From: JAFGCL01 sp964423835
GTDB taxonomy: Bacteria > Chloroflexota > Dehalococcoidia > UBA2247 > RBG-13-53-26
Direction of reading: 5' to 3'
Assembly (NCBI GenBank): GCA_964423835.1
Contig: CAYRGJ010000015.1
Span: forward strand, 1-64,000
Length of the DNA stretch: 64,000 nt
Shown here: one piece after another, positions 1 to 8,489 of the stretch
Layout: each line of letters opens with the position of its first letter
Numbering within the stretch: position 1 is the first letter of the stretch
Made by a program: the position numbers and the translations under genes
Notes under the pieces: generated by a model
What the model was told of the DNA's origin: nothing
Databases searched by the model: none
Seen by the model: only the letters and a program-made list of their open reading frames with translations

Positions 1-13
1 ATCGCTCACCCCC

Positions 14-802
14 TCAAACCGCGGCTCTCTCTTGCTCACCCAGGTAGGCCTTGATAACCACCGGGTCCTGCTTGATGGCCTCGGGCGGGCCCTCCGCGAT
101 CTTGCGCCCGAAATCCAGCACCACGACGTTGTCGGTGATGTCCATGACCACCCCCATGTCGTGCTCGATGAGGACGATGGTGATGCCTTTCTCCTCCTGA
201 ACGTCCAGGATGAAGCGGGCCATGTCCTCTTTCTCCTCCATGTTCATCCCCGCCATGGGCTCGTCCAGCAGCAGGACCTGGGGCTCCTGAGAGAGGGCCC
301 GGCCCAGGTCTATGCGCTTGCGGATGCCGTACGGCAGCGTGCCCACCACCGCCTTCCGGTACTTCTGCAGGTCCAGGAAATCGATTATCTCCTCCACCGC
401 CCAGCGGTGCTTCACCTCTTCTCGATGCGCCCGCCCGTAGAACAGCCCGCTTTCCACCCAGGTGGCCTTCATGAAGAAGTGCCGGGCCGACATCAGGTTG
501 TCCACCACGCTGAGCCCGGCGTAGAGCTGGATGTTCTGGAAGGTGCGGCTGATGCCCAGCCGGGCCACCCTGTCAGGCGGCATCCGGGTGATCTTCCTGT
601 CCCTGAAGTACACGTCGCCCCTCTGCGGCCGGTAGAACCCGCTGACACAGTTCAGGGTGCTGGTCTTCCCGGCGCCGTTAGGGCCGATGATGGAGACGAT
701 CTGTCCCCTTTTGACCTGGAAGCTGATGTCGGCCAGGGCCTGCACCCCGCCGAAGGCCAGCCCCAGGCCTTCCACCTTAAGCTCAACGTTATCGTTCGCC
801 AT
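14..802 (-). CDS. livG: Branched-chain amino-acid-type ABC transporter ATP-binding protein, LivG family
   Basis: Cytoplasmic ATPase that powers a LivH/LivM-type importer. The 262-residue protein has Walker A (GPNGAGKTS, about residue 40), the LivG-type insertion after it, a signature region around LPYGIRKRIDLGRALS in place of LSGGQ, Walker B (VLLLDEPMAG) and the switch His in LIEHDMGVVMDI. The C-terminal GPPEAIKQDPVVIKAYLGE is typical of LivG. The ATG at 802 is used because the Liv domain begins there; an in-frame TTG at 835 would add 11 residues. It is the last complete gene of the 8489-to-14 operon, and a LivF partner would be expected just beyond the left edge. The substrate is not evident; the CoA ligases upstream argue for a carboxylic acid rather than an amino acid. 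Confidence 0.93.
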   Translation of the reverse strand: MANDNVELKVEGLGLAFGGVQALADISFQVKRGQIVSIIGPNGAGKTSTLNCVSGFYRPQRGDVYFRDRKITRMPPDRVARLGISRTFQNIQLYAGLSVVDNLMSARHFFMKATWVESGLFYGRAHREEVKHRWAVEEIIDFLDLQKYRKAVVGTLPYGIRKRIDLGRALSQEPQVLLLDEPMAGMNMEEKEDMARFILDVQEEKGITIVLIEHDMGVVMDITDNVVVLDFGRKIAEGPPEAIKQDPVVIKAYLGEQERAAV

Positions 803-838
803 TTCCTCTACGCCTCGCGCACCACAATTCCGCAACCC

Positions 839-896
839 CCCCGGCGCCGCACGCCGGGGCAGGGCTTCCTGGAGGGTTTCTACACCCTCCAGGAAG
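839..896 (-). other. Two adjacent stem-loops in the livK-livG gap
   Basis: The 125-base gap holds two perfect inverted repeats. Arms at 865-877 and 884-896 pair over 13 bases around a 6-base loop; arms at 839-846 and 852-859 pair over 8 GC-rich bases around a 5-base loop. No T-run follows on the minus strand, so this is not a standard intrinsic terminator. It could stabilise the 3' end of the binding-protein message or attenuate transcription into livG, giving more binding protein than ATPase. The structure is seen directly; the role is inferred. Confidence 0.6.
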
Positions 897-927
897 ACGC
901 CCTCTCTTCAACAGTACACGCCGCCGG

Positions 928-2184
928 CTAGCAGCCGATCAGGGGTTCGTACCACTCCTCTGACGCCAGCTTCCACTTGGAGGCAGCCACGTCCCATTCA
1001 ACCAGGCGGCACGTCTTCAGCCCGGTGTTGCAGTCCGGGCTGAAGCTTATGACGTTGCCCGTCTCACACAGGTCCACCTCCAGGCTATTGAAGGCTGCCT
1101 GCATGGCCAGGCCGTCGATCTTGGTCCTCTCCGCCCCAACATCCTTGGCAGCCTTGGCGATGGCTTCGTACACCAGCAGGCCGGTCGACCAACCCGAGAC
1201 CGGGCCGGTGCTGGCCTTGCGCGCGGCCGCGTCGCTGGGGTGGTTCTGGTCGATGTAGGTGTACAACTCGTTGATCCAGTCGCAATCGGTGTCCTGGCCA
1301 ATCACCGGCCCCCACCAGGTGTAGTAGCAGCCGTAGAGGTCGGCGGCCGGGGTGTTGTTCTGCACCAGCGCCCAGTACCCGCTGAACTGGTCGGTGCCGC
1401 AGACGAACTTGCCATCGTAGCCCAGGGCCCTCATCTGGCTGACGAACGTGGCCAGCGAGTTGGCCACCGCCGAGCAGACGATGTAGTCGCAGTCCTTGAA
1501 CTTGTCATAGGAAGCGCTCCAGGTCACGTTCGTCAGGGTGGCCCTGTCCACCCCGACCCACTCGAACTTGTCTTTCCACTCAGCGTCATTCATGACGTTG
1601 TCTATCCCGGCCTGAAACTCATCGGTGGTGGCCAGGGTCCAGCCCTGGTGGCCAACCTTTGGCTTCGTCGGGTACCCGTCCCAGTCATCCGCGATCCATT
1701 GCATGATCTCTTCGGTGGTCCAGGTCATGGCCGGCACCGGATTCCAGAGCCATGGGAAGTCCAGCTTGTCTGTCCGGCCGGTGGTGCTGATAGTAGGCAT
1801 CTGGTCATCCACCAGGTACGAGGACAGCTGGTCCGGCTCCGTGCGGCCCATGGCGTAGAAGATGTCCATTCCCTGCGCCATGAGGGACTGGTAGCCTTCC
1901 ACAGACTTGGAGTAGTCCAGCCGGTGGTCGTACTGCACGTACTTTACGGTCACGCCCTCAATCGGGTCCTGGGCCAGGTAGTAGTTCAGGCCCTCCTTGA
2001 ACGCCTCCACCGTGGGCACCACGGCGAATGCCGCCGCGCCGCTGAAGTCCGCCAGTATCCCTACGGTAAGCTCGGCCTCGGTGGTCTCCTCCTCATCACC
2101 TCCGCAGCCGATGAGCGCCGGCGTCAGCGCCAACACCAGCCCCAGAATGACCAGGGTCGCCAGTCTCACTCGTTTCCAGATCAT
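928..2184 (-). CDS. ABC transporter substrate-binding lipoprotein, LivK-like (periplasmic binding protein type 1)
   Basis: Extracytoplasmic solute receptor of 418 residues. It opens with a basic stretch (MIWKRVRL), a hydrophobic segment and the lipobox LIGC, followed by an acidic linker and a PBP1 domain beginning TVGILADFSGAAAF. The ATG at 2184 is chosen over an upstream ATG at 2202 because AAAGGAG sits 5-6 bases before it. It lies between livM and livG, so it is the cognate receptor of this importer. It is clearly related along its whole length to the lipoprotein at 30811-32061 (both have CYYTWWGPV, HQGWTLA and DYSK.V.GYQ). The ligand cannot be read from sequence; neighbouring acyl-CoA and phenylacetate-CoA-type ligases suggest an aromatic or fatty acid. 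Confidence 0.9.
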   Translation of the reverse strand: MIWKRVRLATLVILGLVLALTPALIGCGGDEEETTEAELTVGILADFSGAAAFAVVPTVEAFKEGLNYYLAQDPIEGVTVKYVQYDHRLDYSKSVEGYQSLMAQGMDIFYAMGRTEPDQLSSYLVDDQMPTISTTGRTDKLDFPWLWNPVPAMTWTTEEIMQWIADDWDGYPTKPKVGHQGWTLATTDEFQAGIDNVMNDAEWKDKFEWVGVDRATLTNVTWSASYDKFKDCDYIVCSAVANSLATFVSQMRALGYDGKFVCGTDQFSGYWALVQNNTPAADLYGCYYTWWGPVIGQDTDCDWINELYTYIDQNHPSDAAARKASTGPVSGWSTGLLVYEAIAKAAKDVGAERTKIDGLAMQAAFNSLEVDLCETGNVISFSPDCNTGLKTCRLVEWDVAASKWKLASEEWYEPLIGC

Positions 2185-2285
2185 GACACTCTCCTTTCCC
2201 ATCGATTATCGTACTGCCCCAGCCCCGCATTGAGGAGCTGTCTGCCGGGGGCTGCGCTCATGATCTCCACATCTTCCCACCTCCC

Positions 2286-3335
2286 TCAGTAGCTGAATGG
2301 CCGCAGGCGGTAGTAGAGCTTGACCTTCTCCAGGCGGTGCTGCATTCCTCGCGGCTCGAAGAGCAGAAAAACGACGATGACCAGTCCATAGACCACCAGC
2401 TGAAGAGCGGGACCCACGCTGCTCGAGGTCCCGGATGGCATCCAATCCATCACCGCCGGAGCCAGGTACCTGGCGGTCAGCTTGTCCAGGATCTGCATGA
2501 ATACCACTCCCATAATAGCGCCAGATGTGCTGCCCATGCCGCCGATGATGACCATACCCAGCAGGATGAGCGACAGGTTGAAGCTGAAGATGTCCGGATG
2601 GAGGTAGCGGAGGTTGTGCGCCATGAGCCAGCCGGAAATCCCGGCAAGAAAGCACCCCAGAAAGAAGGCCAGGAGCTTGGTGCGGAAAAGGTTGATGCCC
2701 ATCACCTCGGCCGCCAGGTCGTTGTCCCTGACCGCCACCATCTTCCGCCCCGGCGAAGTCCTCTGTATGTTCTTGGCGTAGAACACCGCGGCCAGGACGA
2801 TGGCCAGCGTCAACCACCAGAACTGGACCTTGGTGAAGACGGAGCCACCCGCGCTGAGCTGCGGCACGTGCAGGCCCACCCCCTGGCCCCACGACTCGGG
2901 CTGCTTAATGACGAACACGATGACGAACTGGGCGGCGATGGTGGCCATGACCAGGTACAGGCCCTTGATGCGCAGGGCCGGGATGCCGAACAGCATCCCG
3001 ATGAGCCCGGCCATCAAGCCCGAGAGCGGCAGCGTCAGCCACGGGGACCAGCCGTAGTTGCCGGTCAACACCGCGGTGGCGTACGCTCCCACCGCCATGA
3101 AAGCGGCATGGCCCATGGCGAACTGGCCACACAGACCCGTGGTGATGTGGAGCCCCATCACCGCCACGGTATAGACCCCGGCCGTGATTAGCCATGTTTG
3201 CCACTCAGGCGACAACCAGATCACAACGACCGCCATGAAGGCGACCGCCAGTATCAGGAGCAGCCACTGCGTCTTGGTGCGCACGATGGCCATGTCCTGC
3301 TGGGGGTTGCGGTTGAACACTCCACAGGGCAGCAT
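2286..3335 (-). CDS. livM: Branched-chain-type ABC transporter permease, LivM family
   Basis: Integral membrane subunit of 349 residues with about 9-10 hydrophobic segments. The LivM signature runs from GLHITTGLCGQFAMGHAAFM through ALRIKGLYLVMATIAAQF to the late GGMGSTSGAIMGVVFM segment. The ATG at 3335 is preceded by AAAGGA at good spacing inside the end of livH. A later ATG at 3293 (MAIVRTK) is possible but has a poorer site. It starts 3 bases after the livH stop, so the two permeases are almost certainly co-translated. It forms a heterodimer with LivH across the cytoplasmic membrane. Confidence 0.93.
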   Translation of the reverse strand: MLPCGVFNRNPQQDMAIVRTKTQWLLLILAVAFMAVVVIWLSPEWQTWLITAGVYTVAVMGLHITTGLCGQFAMGHAAFMAVGAYATAVLTGNYGWSPWLTLPLSGLMAGLIGMLFGIPALRIKGLYLVMATIAAQFVIVFVIKQPESWGQGVGLHVPQLSAGGSVFTKVQFWWLTLAIVLAAVFYAKNIQRTSPGRKMVAVRDNDLAAEVMGINLFRTKLLAFFLGCFLAGISGWLMAHNLRYLHPDIFSFNLSLILLGMVIIGGMGSTSGAIMGVVFMQILDKLTARYLAPAVMDWMPSGTSSSVGPALQLVVYGLVIVVFLLFEPRGMQHRLEKVKLYYRLRPFSY

Positions 3336-3338
3336 AGG

Positions 3339-4199
3339 CTAGATCCTTTCTATCCTCTTCTGGCCAAATAGCCCATGAGGCCTTATGAGCAGTACGATCA
3401 GCATGAAGATCCACGGCGTGACGTCCTTCAGCCCCGTCAGCCAGTAGGCTCCCAGCGATTCAACGGCGCCGATCAGCAGCCCGCCGACGTAGGCTCCCGG
3501 GATCGAGGTCAGACCGCCAACGAGCAGTATGGTCATACCCTTCCCCAGCAGCAAATCTCCATTCTCCACGGTGACGGTGAACACCATCCCCGCCAGGACC
3601 CCGCAGATGGCGCCAAAGGCGCCGCTGATGGCCCAAGATAGCGAGAATATGCGGTTGACCCGGATGCCCAGGCTCTGGGCCACCTCGTGGTCGGCCGCCA
3701 CCACCCGCATGGACAAGCCCACCGTGGTGAAGCGGAAGAATGCCACCAGCACCAGGAACACCGCGGTGGCCACCAGAAAGGCTATGGCTGCATCAGGCAT
3801 GACCTTGATGCCGGCGATGCTCCACAGGCCCACCGGCTTGAAGGGAATGGTCCATATCCTGCCCGGCCAGAACAGCACGATCAGGCCGTGCAGGACGAAG
3901 CCCACCGCCAGCGTCATCATCAGTATGGCCAGCACCGACTGGCCCACCAGCGGACGCACCGCCAGCCTCTCGATCAGCACCCCGAGCACAGCCCCGGCCA
4001 GCATCATGACAGGGACGGCGGCATACGCGGAGAGCCCCCAGGGCTCCATCAGCTGAAACATCAGGAAGCTGATGACGGCGATGATCCAGCCATAGGCCAT
4101 GTTGAGGACATGGCTCGACTTGAAAACGATTACAAAGCCCAGGGCGATAAGGCCATAAACCCCACCCAGCAGCACCCCTTCAACGAGAACATTCAGCAT
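3339..4199 (-). CDS. livH: Branched-chain-type ABC transporter permease, LivH family
   Basis: Membrane subunit of 286 residues with about eight hydrophobic segments. It starts with the LivH hallmark EGVLLGGVYGLIALGFVIVFKSS and ends with a VLLIRPHGLFG segment, both conserved in the family. GAGGTG precedes the ATG. It follows the acyl-CoA synthetase stop by 9 bases and is followed by livM after 3 bases, so transport and CoA activation appear to be made from one transcript. It pairs with LivM; the receptor is the lipoprotein at 928-2184. Confidence 0.93.
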   Translation of the reverse strand: MLNVLVEGVLLGGVYGLIALGFVIVFKSSHVLNMAYGWIIAVISFLMFQLMEPWGLSAYAAVPVMMLAGAVLGVLIERLAVRPLVGQSVLAILMMTLAVGFVLHGLIVLFWPGRIWTIPFKPVGLWSIAGIKVMPDAAIAFLVATAVFLVLVAFFRFTTVGLSMRVVAADHEVAQSLGIRVNRIFSLSWAISGAFGAICGVLAGMVFTVTVENGDLLLGKGMTILLVGGLTSIPGAYVGGLLIGAVESLGAYWLTGLKDVTPWIFMLIVLLIRPHGLFGQKRIERI

Positions 4200-4208
4200 G
4201 CATGCACC

Positions 4209-6164
4209 TCAATCAACCCGATTCACCCTGATGTCCGCCCTGATCACGCCCTGCCTCCCGTCCCGGTAGACCACCGGCACCTCCACCGCGGCGCTCTCCT
4301 GATCGCCATAGAGGGCGCCGACGAATTCCTTGTAGCGGTCCTCCACGAATCGCCTCCGCAGCTTCATGGTCCGGGTCAGCTCCGACTCGTCCGGGTCGAG
4401 CTCCTTGGGCATGTTGAGGAAGCGGCGGATGCTCTGCTTCTTCGGGAGCCGCTTGTTCAGCTTCTTGATCTCATCCCCGATAAGCTGGACCACCTGGGGC
4501 TTCTGGGAGAGGTCGGCGAAGGTGGTATAGGGGATCTGCCTGTTCTCGGCCCAGTGCCCCACGTTGTCGTAGTTGATGTTGATCACCGCCCCCACGAAAT
4601 CATGCTTCTGGTCGCCCACCACGAAGGCATCCTTGATGTAGGGGCTGAACTTCAGCCGGGCCTCGATGTACTGCGGAGCGTACCGAGTGCCGTCGGCCAG
4701 GGTGCTCATGTACTCCAGGCGGTCGAGGTAATAGACGTGCCCGAACTGGTCCAGGTAGCCGGCGTCGCCGGTGTGGAACCACCCTCCGGCGAAGGCCTTC
4801 TCCGTGGCCTCCGGGTTCTTGTAGTATCCCTGCGCGGAGGCATGGCCCCGGACCAGGATGTGGTCGTCATCCATTATCCGTATGGTGGTCTCTGGCTGAA
4901 CCCGGCCCACGGTGTCGAACTTGATGTCTCCTTTCATATGCATGGAGACGCCCGTCTCGCTGCTGCCATAGAGCTGCCTGATGTCCACGCCGATGGCGGT
5001 GATCATGCGGAACACGTCCGGCCCCAGCAGAGCCCCGGTGGTGAAACCGTACTTCAGGCGCGTGAAACCCAGCTTGTCCTTGAGAGGATCGAAGAGCATC
5101 ACCCGGGCCAGCGGATGGAGCAGCCGCCAGATAAGCGCCGGCTTCTCCCCCTTGAACCCGGCGTCGGCTACTTTGTAGCCCACCGGCATGAAGGCCTGGT
5201 AGATCCAGCGCTTGAGCAGCGTGGACTCGGAGATCTTGTTCTGGATACTGGAGGCCAGGTTCTCCCACAGCCGGGACTGGTACAGCAGCACGCTGGCCCC
5301 GATCTCCCGGATGTTCTCCTGCACCGTATCCTGGGACTCGCAGAAGTTCATCCTGACCCCCCGGGCCAGGCTCCCCAGAAAGCCCATGCCCTGCTCCGCC
5401 ATCCAGCCGGGGAGAATGAAGGAGACCCACTCGTCGTTTTCGTCCATGGGGTTGAGGGCGTAGAAGATGTGGTTGCTGGAGAAGAGCGAGTCGTTGGTGA
5501 AGACCCCGCCCTTGGGCAGTCCGGTGGTCCCGGAGGTGCCGATGATCATGATCATGTCCGTGCCCTTACCCTTGGCGATCTCCTCCTCGAAGAAGCCGGG
5601 GTGCTCCTTCTCGTACTGGAGGCCCACCTCGGAGATAGCCTCGAAGCTGGCCAGCAGGGGCTCGTCATACCCTTTCAGGCCTTTGCCGTCCCAGTAGATC
5701 ACCTTCTTCACCAGCGGCATCTCCGCCTTGATGCTCAGCACCTTGTCCACCTGCTCCTGGTCCTCGGCTATCACGAACTTGGCATCCGTGAGCTGCAGGA
5801 AGTACTTGACTTCGTTGGGCCCGCCGCTGGAGAAGACGCCGGTGATAGCCCCGCCCAGCGCCTGCGCCGCCAGCTCCGCCCAGAACCAGTGGGGGTCATT
5901 GTCGCCAATGATGGCCATCAGGTCTCCGCGCTGGAATCCCAGGCTCTTCAGCCCCAGGGAGAAGTTCTTGACCCGCTGGTAGCCTTCCTCCCAGGTGTAC
6001 TCCCGCCAGAAGCCCAGCTCCTTCTTCCGCATCCAGACCTTGTTGCCCCACCTGGTGCGGTTGGCCAGCAGCAGCTTGGCCGCGGTCTGGTCCTTCTCAG
6101 GGGCCATCGCCGTGTCCATATGACCGTTCTTGCCCCGTTTGCCGGAGATAGCTGACGTCACCAT
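4209..6164 (-). CDS. AMP-dependent long-chain acyl-CoA synthetase (FadD/ANL superfamily)
   Basis: Adenylate-forming enzyme of 651 residues that would activate a carboxylic acid to its acyl-CoA in two steps through an acyl-AMP. Visible ANL motifs are the P-loop-like IIGTSGTTGLPKGG (about residue 190), the YGSSETG motif (about 395), WFHTGDAGYLDQFG and a LDRLEYM stretch in place of the usual DR.K; the C-terminal swivel domain follows. The length fits the bacterial long-chain/AMP-forming ligases often annotated in anaerobes. The ATG at 6164 overlaps the preceding ligase gene by 7 bases; an ATG at 6119 is an alternative. Position directly before livHMKG suggests that imported acids are trapped as CoA thioesters. 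Substrate chain length or aromaticity cannot be called from motifs. Confidence 0.9.
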   Translation of the reverse strand: MVTSAISGKRGKNGHMDTAMAPEKDQTAAKLLLANRTRWGNKVWMRKKELGFWREYTWEEGYQRVKNFSLGLKSLGFQRGDLMAIIGDNDPHWFWAELAAQALGGAITGVFSSGGPNEVKYFLQLTDAKFVIAEDQEQVDKVLSIKAEMPLVKKVIYWDGKGLKGYDEPLLASFEAISEVGLQYEKEHPGFFEEEIAKGKGTDMIMIIGTSGTTGLPKGGVFTNDSLFSSNHIFYALNPMDENDEWVSFILPGWMAEQGMGFLGSLARGVRMNFCESQDTVQENIREIGASVLLYQSRLWENLASSIQNKISESTLLKRWIYQAFMPVGYKVADAGFKGEKPALIWRLLHPLARVMLFDPLKDKLGFTRLKYGFTTGALLGPDVFRMITAIGVDIRQLYGSSETGVSMHMKGDIKFDTVGRVQPETTIRIMDDDHILVRGHASAQGYYKNPEATEKAFAGGWFHTGDAGYLDQFGHVYYLDRLEYMSTLADGTRYAPQYIEARLKFSPYIKDAFVVGDQKHDFVGAVININYDNVGHWAENRQIPYTTFADLSQKPQVVQLIGDEIKKLNKRLPKKQSIRRFLNMPKELDPDESELTRTMKLRRRFVEDRYKEFVGALYGDQESAAVEVPVVYRDGRQGVIRADIRVNRVD

Positions 6165-7447
6165 CTGGTGTCCACAACCTTCTTGGCCTCCGCGGGCAGC
6201 GCGCCGCGGGCCAGGAAGTTGATCTCGTCCATCTTGAGCTTGAAGACCTCCTGGGTCCGCTTATTGATGGCCTCGGTGAGCGCCTTGCGGTCCACTCCCG
6301 GATCCGTCTCCACGTTGAGGGCTATCCGGTCCCGCTGGTCCACCAGCTTGAGCACCATCTGGAACCGGGCCACCTCCGGCAGCTTGGAGAAGGCCTCATC
6401 CATCTCCCTCTGGTGCACGAACATCCCCTTGACCCTCACGTGGTCGCCCACCATCCCCAGGATGCGGGTAATGCGGTGCGACGTCCGGCCGCAGCGGCAG
6501 GTCTGGTCGGTGTAGGAGGCCAGGTCCCCGGTGCCGAACCTCACCAGCGGGTAGACCTTGGAGAGGAGCGTCACCACCACCTCGCCTTCCTCCAGCGGCT
6601 GGACCTGCTTCCCCGTCCTCGGGTCCACGATCTCGATGATGCAGACATCGTCATCGTAGTGGTAGCCCTCGCCCATCCCGCAGTCGTAGGCCACCCCGCC
6701 CAGGTCCGCCGTGCCATAGCCGTCGCCCACGGTCAGGCCGTAGTCGTTCTCGAAGACCTTCCGCAGCACCTGGATGTGCCTCTCCCCGCCGCCGGAGCAG
6801 TACTTCAGGTTGAAGTCCCTTCTGAAGTTGTACCCCATCTCCTCCGCCCTCTTGAGCAGGCTCATGGTGAAGCTGGGAAAGGCGAAGATGGCGCTGACCC
6901 GCAGGTCATGCATGACCTTCACCTGCAGATCGGTCTGGCCCACGCCGGCCGGCACCACCGTGCAGCCCATCACGTCCAGGGCGTCCGTCAGGCAGAGCCC
7001 GGCCGGCACCATGTGATAGGCGTTGGAGACCATCACCACGTCACCCGGCTTCGGCATGCCCTGGCGCACCAGGCCCCTGACGTTGGCTATGACGCGCTCG
7101 GGCCCCCAGGCATCGTAGATGGGCCCCGGGGAGACATAGACCCGGTTCAGAGTATTCACCGGCACGGCCAGGTATCCCCCGAAAGGCGGATCGGCTGCCT
7201 GCAGCTTCACCAGCTCGTCCTTGGTGGTGACCGGCAGCCGCTCCAGGTCCTTCACGGTCTTGATCTGTCGCGGCGACACACCGGCGGCATCCAGCTTCTT
7301 CCTGGCGGCCGGGGCGTGCCTGTAGGCAAACGCGATCTGCTTCGCCAGCCTCCCGTCCAGCCAGGCCTGTCTCTGGGCCGGTGGCTTCTTTTCCGCCGGT
7401 TCGTCATAGAGGGCGGCCAGTTGTTTGGGGCTCATTCGACGCAGCAT
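6158..7447 (-). CDS. Phenylacetate-CoA ligase-like AMP-forming enzyme (PaaK family)
   Basis: Adenylate-forming ligase of 429 residues in the PaaK/coenzyme F390 synthetase group. It lacks the classic SGTTGxPKG loop and instead shows YCSGGGERHIQVLRKVF, then GDGYGTADLGGVAYDC, VVTLLSKVYPLVRFGTGDL and a cysteine pair in CRCGRTSHRITRILG, all typical of the family C-terminal half. The ATG at 7447 has AAGGGA about 7 bases upstream; a GTG at 7453 is less well placed. It starts 13 bases after the regulator stop and overlaps the next ligase gene. True PaaK activates phenylacetate; this member may take another aryl or alkyl acid. Confidence 0.82.
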   Translation of the reverse strand: MLRRMSPKQLAALYDEPAEKKPPAQRQAWLDGRLAKQIAFAYRHAPAARKKLDAAGVSPRQIKTVKDLERLPVTTKDELVKLQAADPPFGGYLAVPVNTLNRVYVSPGPIYDAWGPERVIANVRGLVRQGMPKPGDVVMVSNAYHMVPAGLCLTDALDVMGCTVVPAGVGQTDLQVKVMHDLRVSAIFAFPSFTMSLLKRAEEMGYNFRRDFNLKYCSGGGERHIQVLRKVFENDYGLTVGDGYGTADLGGVAYDCGMGEGYHYDDDVCIIEIVDPRTGKQVQPLEEGEVVVTLLSKVYPLVRFGTGDLASYTDQTCRCGRTSHRITRILGMVGDHVRVKGMFVHQREMDEAFSKLPEVARFQMVLKLVDQRDRIALNVETDPGVDRKALTEAINKRTQEVFKLKMDEINFLARGALPAEAKKVVDTRW

Positions 7448-7460
7448 CTGCACTTCCCTT

Positions 7461-8489
7461 CTAGGTCCTCGCTGCCTGCAGCTCCGGCTGCAGGTAATCG
7501 AGTGTCACCTTTTTGGTCCGCAGTATTACCATGGTCTCCACTTCCCGCAGGCCAGGAATGTCGGCCAGGCCAACGGTCAGCGTGGTGAACAGGTCCTCAA
7601 GATCACGGCAAAGGCACCACACCACCATGCTGTAGCGCCCGATGCATAGGATCGCGGTCTGGAGGTGCCTCATCCCCCTGAGCCGGGCCAGGACGGCATC
7701 GGTCTGCCCCGGCAGCACGGACATCCCCAGCATGGCCATCACCCGGTATCCCAGCAGGGCCGGGTCCGCCACCGCCACCGCCCGGACGATGCCCTCGTCG
7801 AGGAGGCGGCGCAGCTTGGCCGCCACGGTGTTCCGGTTCATCCCCAGGGCCGCCGCCAGGGCGAAGACCGGCTGCCGGGCATCGCGCTGCAGCTCCCGGA
7901 TAATGGCGTAGTCGCCCTCGTCGAGAGTGGTGCCGATGGCCTCCCTGTCCCGGGTCGACGGCCTGTCCGCCGGCGTCTCGTCCACCACCGCAAAATTCAC
8001 CTTGCTCAGGCCGACCGTAATCATGGTCTCGACGCCGGTGACCCCCGGGGTCCGGCTCACCTCGTCTGTGACAAACGCCAGCAGCTCATCCTCATCCCGG
8101 AACAGGCTCCCGGCCAGGATGATGTCATACCGGCCCACGCAGATGTGCACGTGATGGATGTTGGGCAGAGCGGCCACGCGGGCGGCCACCCTCTCGATCT
8201 CGCCCGGCACCGCCTTGATGCCGATTATGGCCGGGGCCCGGTACCCCAGGGTGCGGGGGTCAACGTAGATCGCCGGCCTGATCACCCGGGCCCGCATCAG
8301 CCGGTTGAGCTTGGTGGTCACCGTGTTGCGGTGGATGCCCAGCTCATCCGCCATCTCGCCCACCCCGCACCGAGAGTCATCCTCCATGCGGGTGATGATG
8401 CCCAGGTCGTACTCGTCCAGCGACAGGGCGCGATGCCCGCCGGCCCGTCTGGCCTCGCCGCCAGGAGCCGCTGAAGACCTGCGCCTCAT
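7461..8489 (-). CDS. Double-length Lrp/AsnC-family transcriptional regulator (two HTH plus two ligand-binding domains)
   Basis: A 342-residue fusion of two complete Lrp/AsnC units, each about 160 residues. The first HTH is around DDSRCGVGEMADELGIHRNTVTTKL and the second around RDARQPVFALAAALGMNRNTVAAKL; each is followed by an Lrp-type ACT-like (RAM) domain (HICVGRYDIILAG and AILCIGRYSMVVW mark the matching strands). Ordinary Lrp proteins are about 150 residues with one unit. The ATG at 8489 has GGGAGG about 8 bases upstream and is preferred to a GTG at 8513. It heads the ligase-transporter operon and is expected to control it in response to a carboxylic or acyl-CoA ligand (inference). A promoter lies at 8601-8629. 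Confidence 0.88.
   Translation of the reverse strand: MRRRSSAAPGGEARRAGGHRALSLDEYDLGIITRMEDDSRCGVGEMADELGIHRNTVTTKLNRLMRARVIRPAIYVDPRTLGYRAPAIIGIKAVPGEIERVAARVAALPNIHHVHICVGRYDIILAGSLFRDEDELLAFVTDEVSRTPGVTGVETMITVGLSKVNFAVVDETPADRPSTRDREAIGTTLDEGDYAIIRELQRDARQPVFALAAALGMNRNTVAAKLRRLLDEGIVRAVAVADPALLGYRVMAMLGMSVLPGQTDAVLARLRGMRHLQTAILCIGRYSMVVWCLCRDLEDLFTTLTVGLADIPGLREVETMVILRTKKVTLDYLQPELQAART

Noticed and set aside
802..835. TTG start for livG at 835
   Set aside because: The extra 11 residues do not match the family and the ATG at 802 starts the conserved domain.
3687..6155. Long open frame (822 codons) on the plus strand
   Set aside because: It is antisense to the acyl-CoA synthetase and livH; its product is His/Pro/Gln-rich without domains, as expected from the complement of a GC-rich coding frame.
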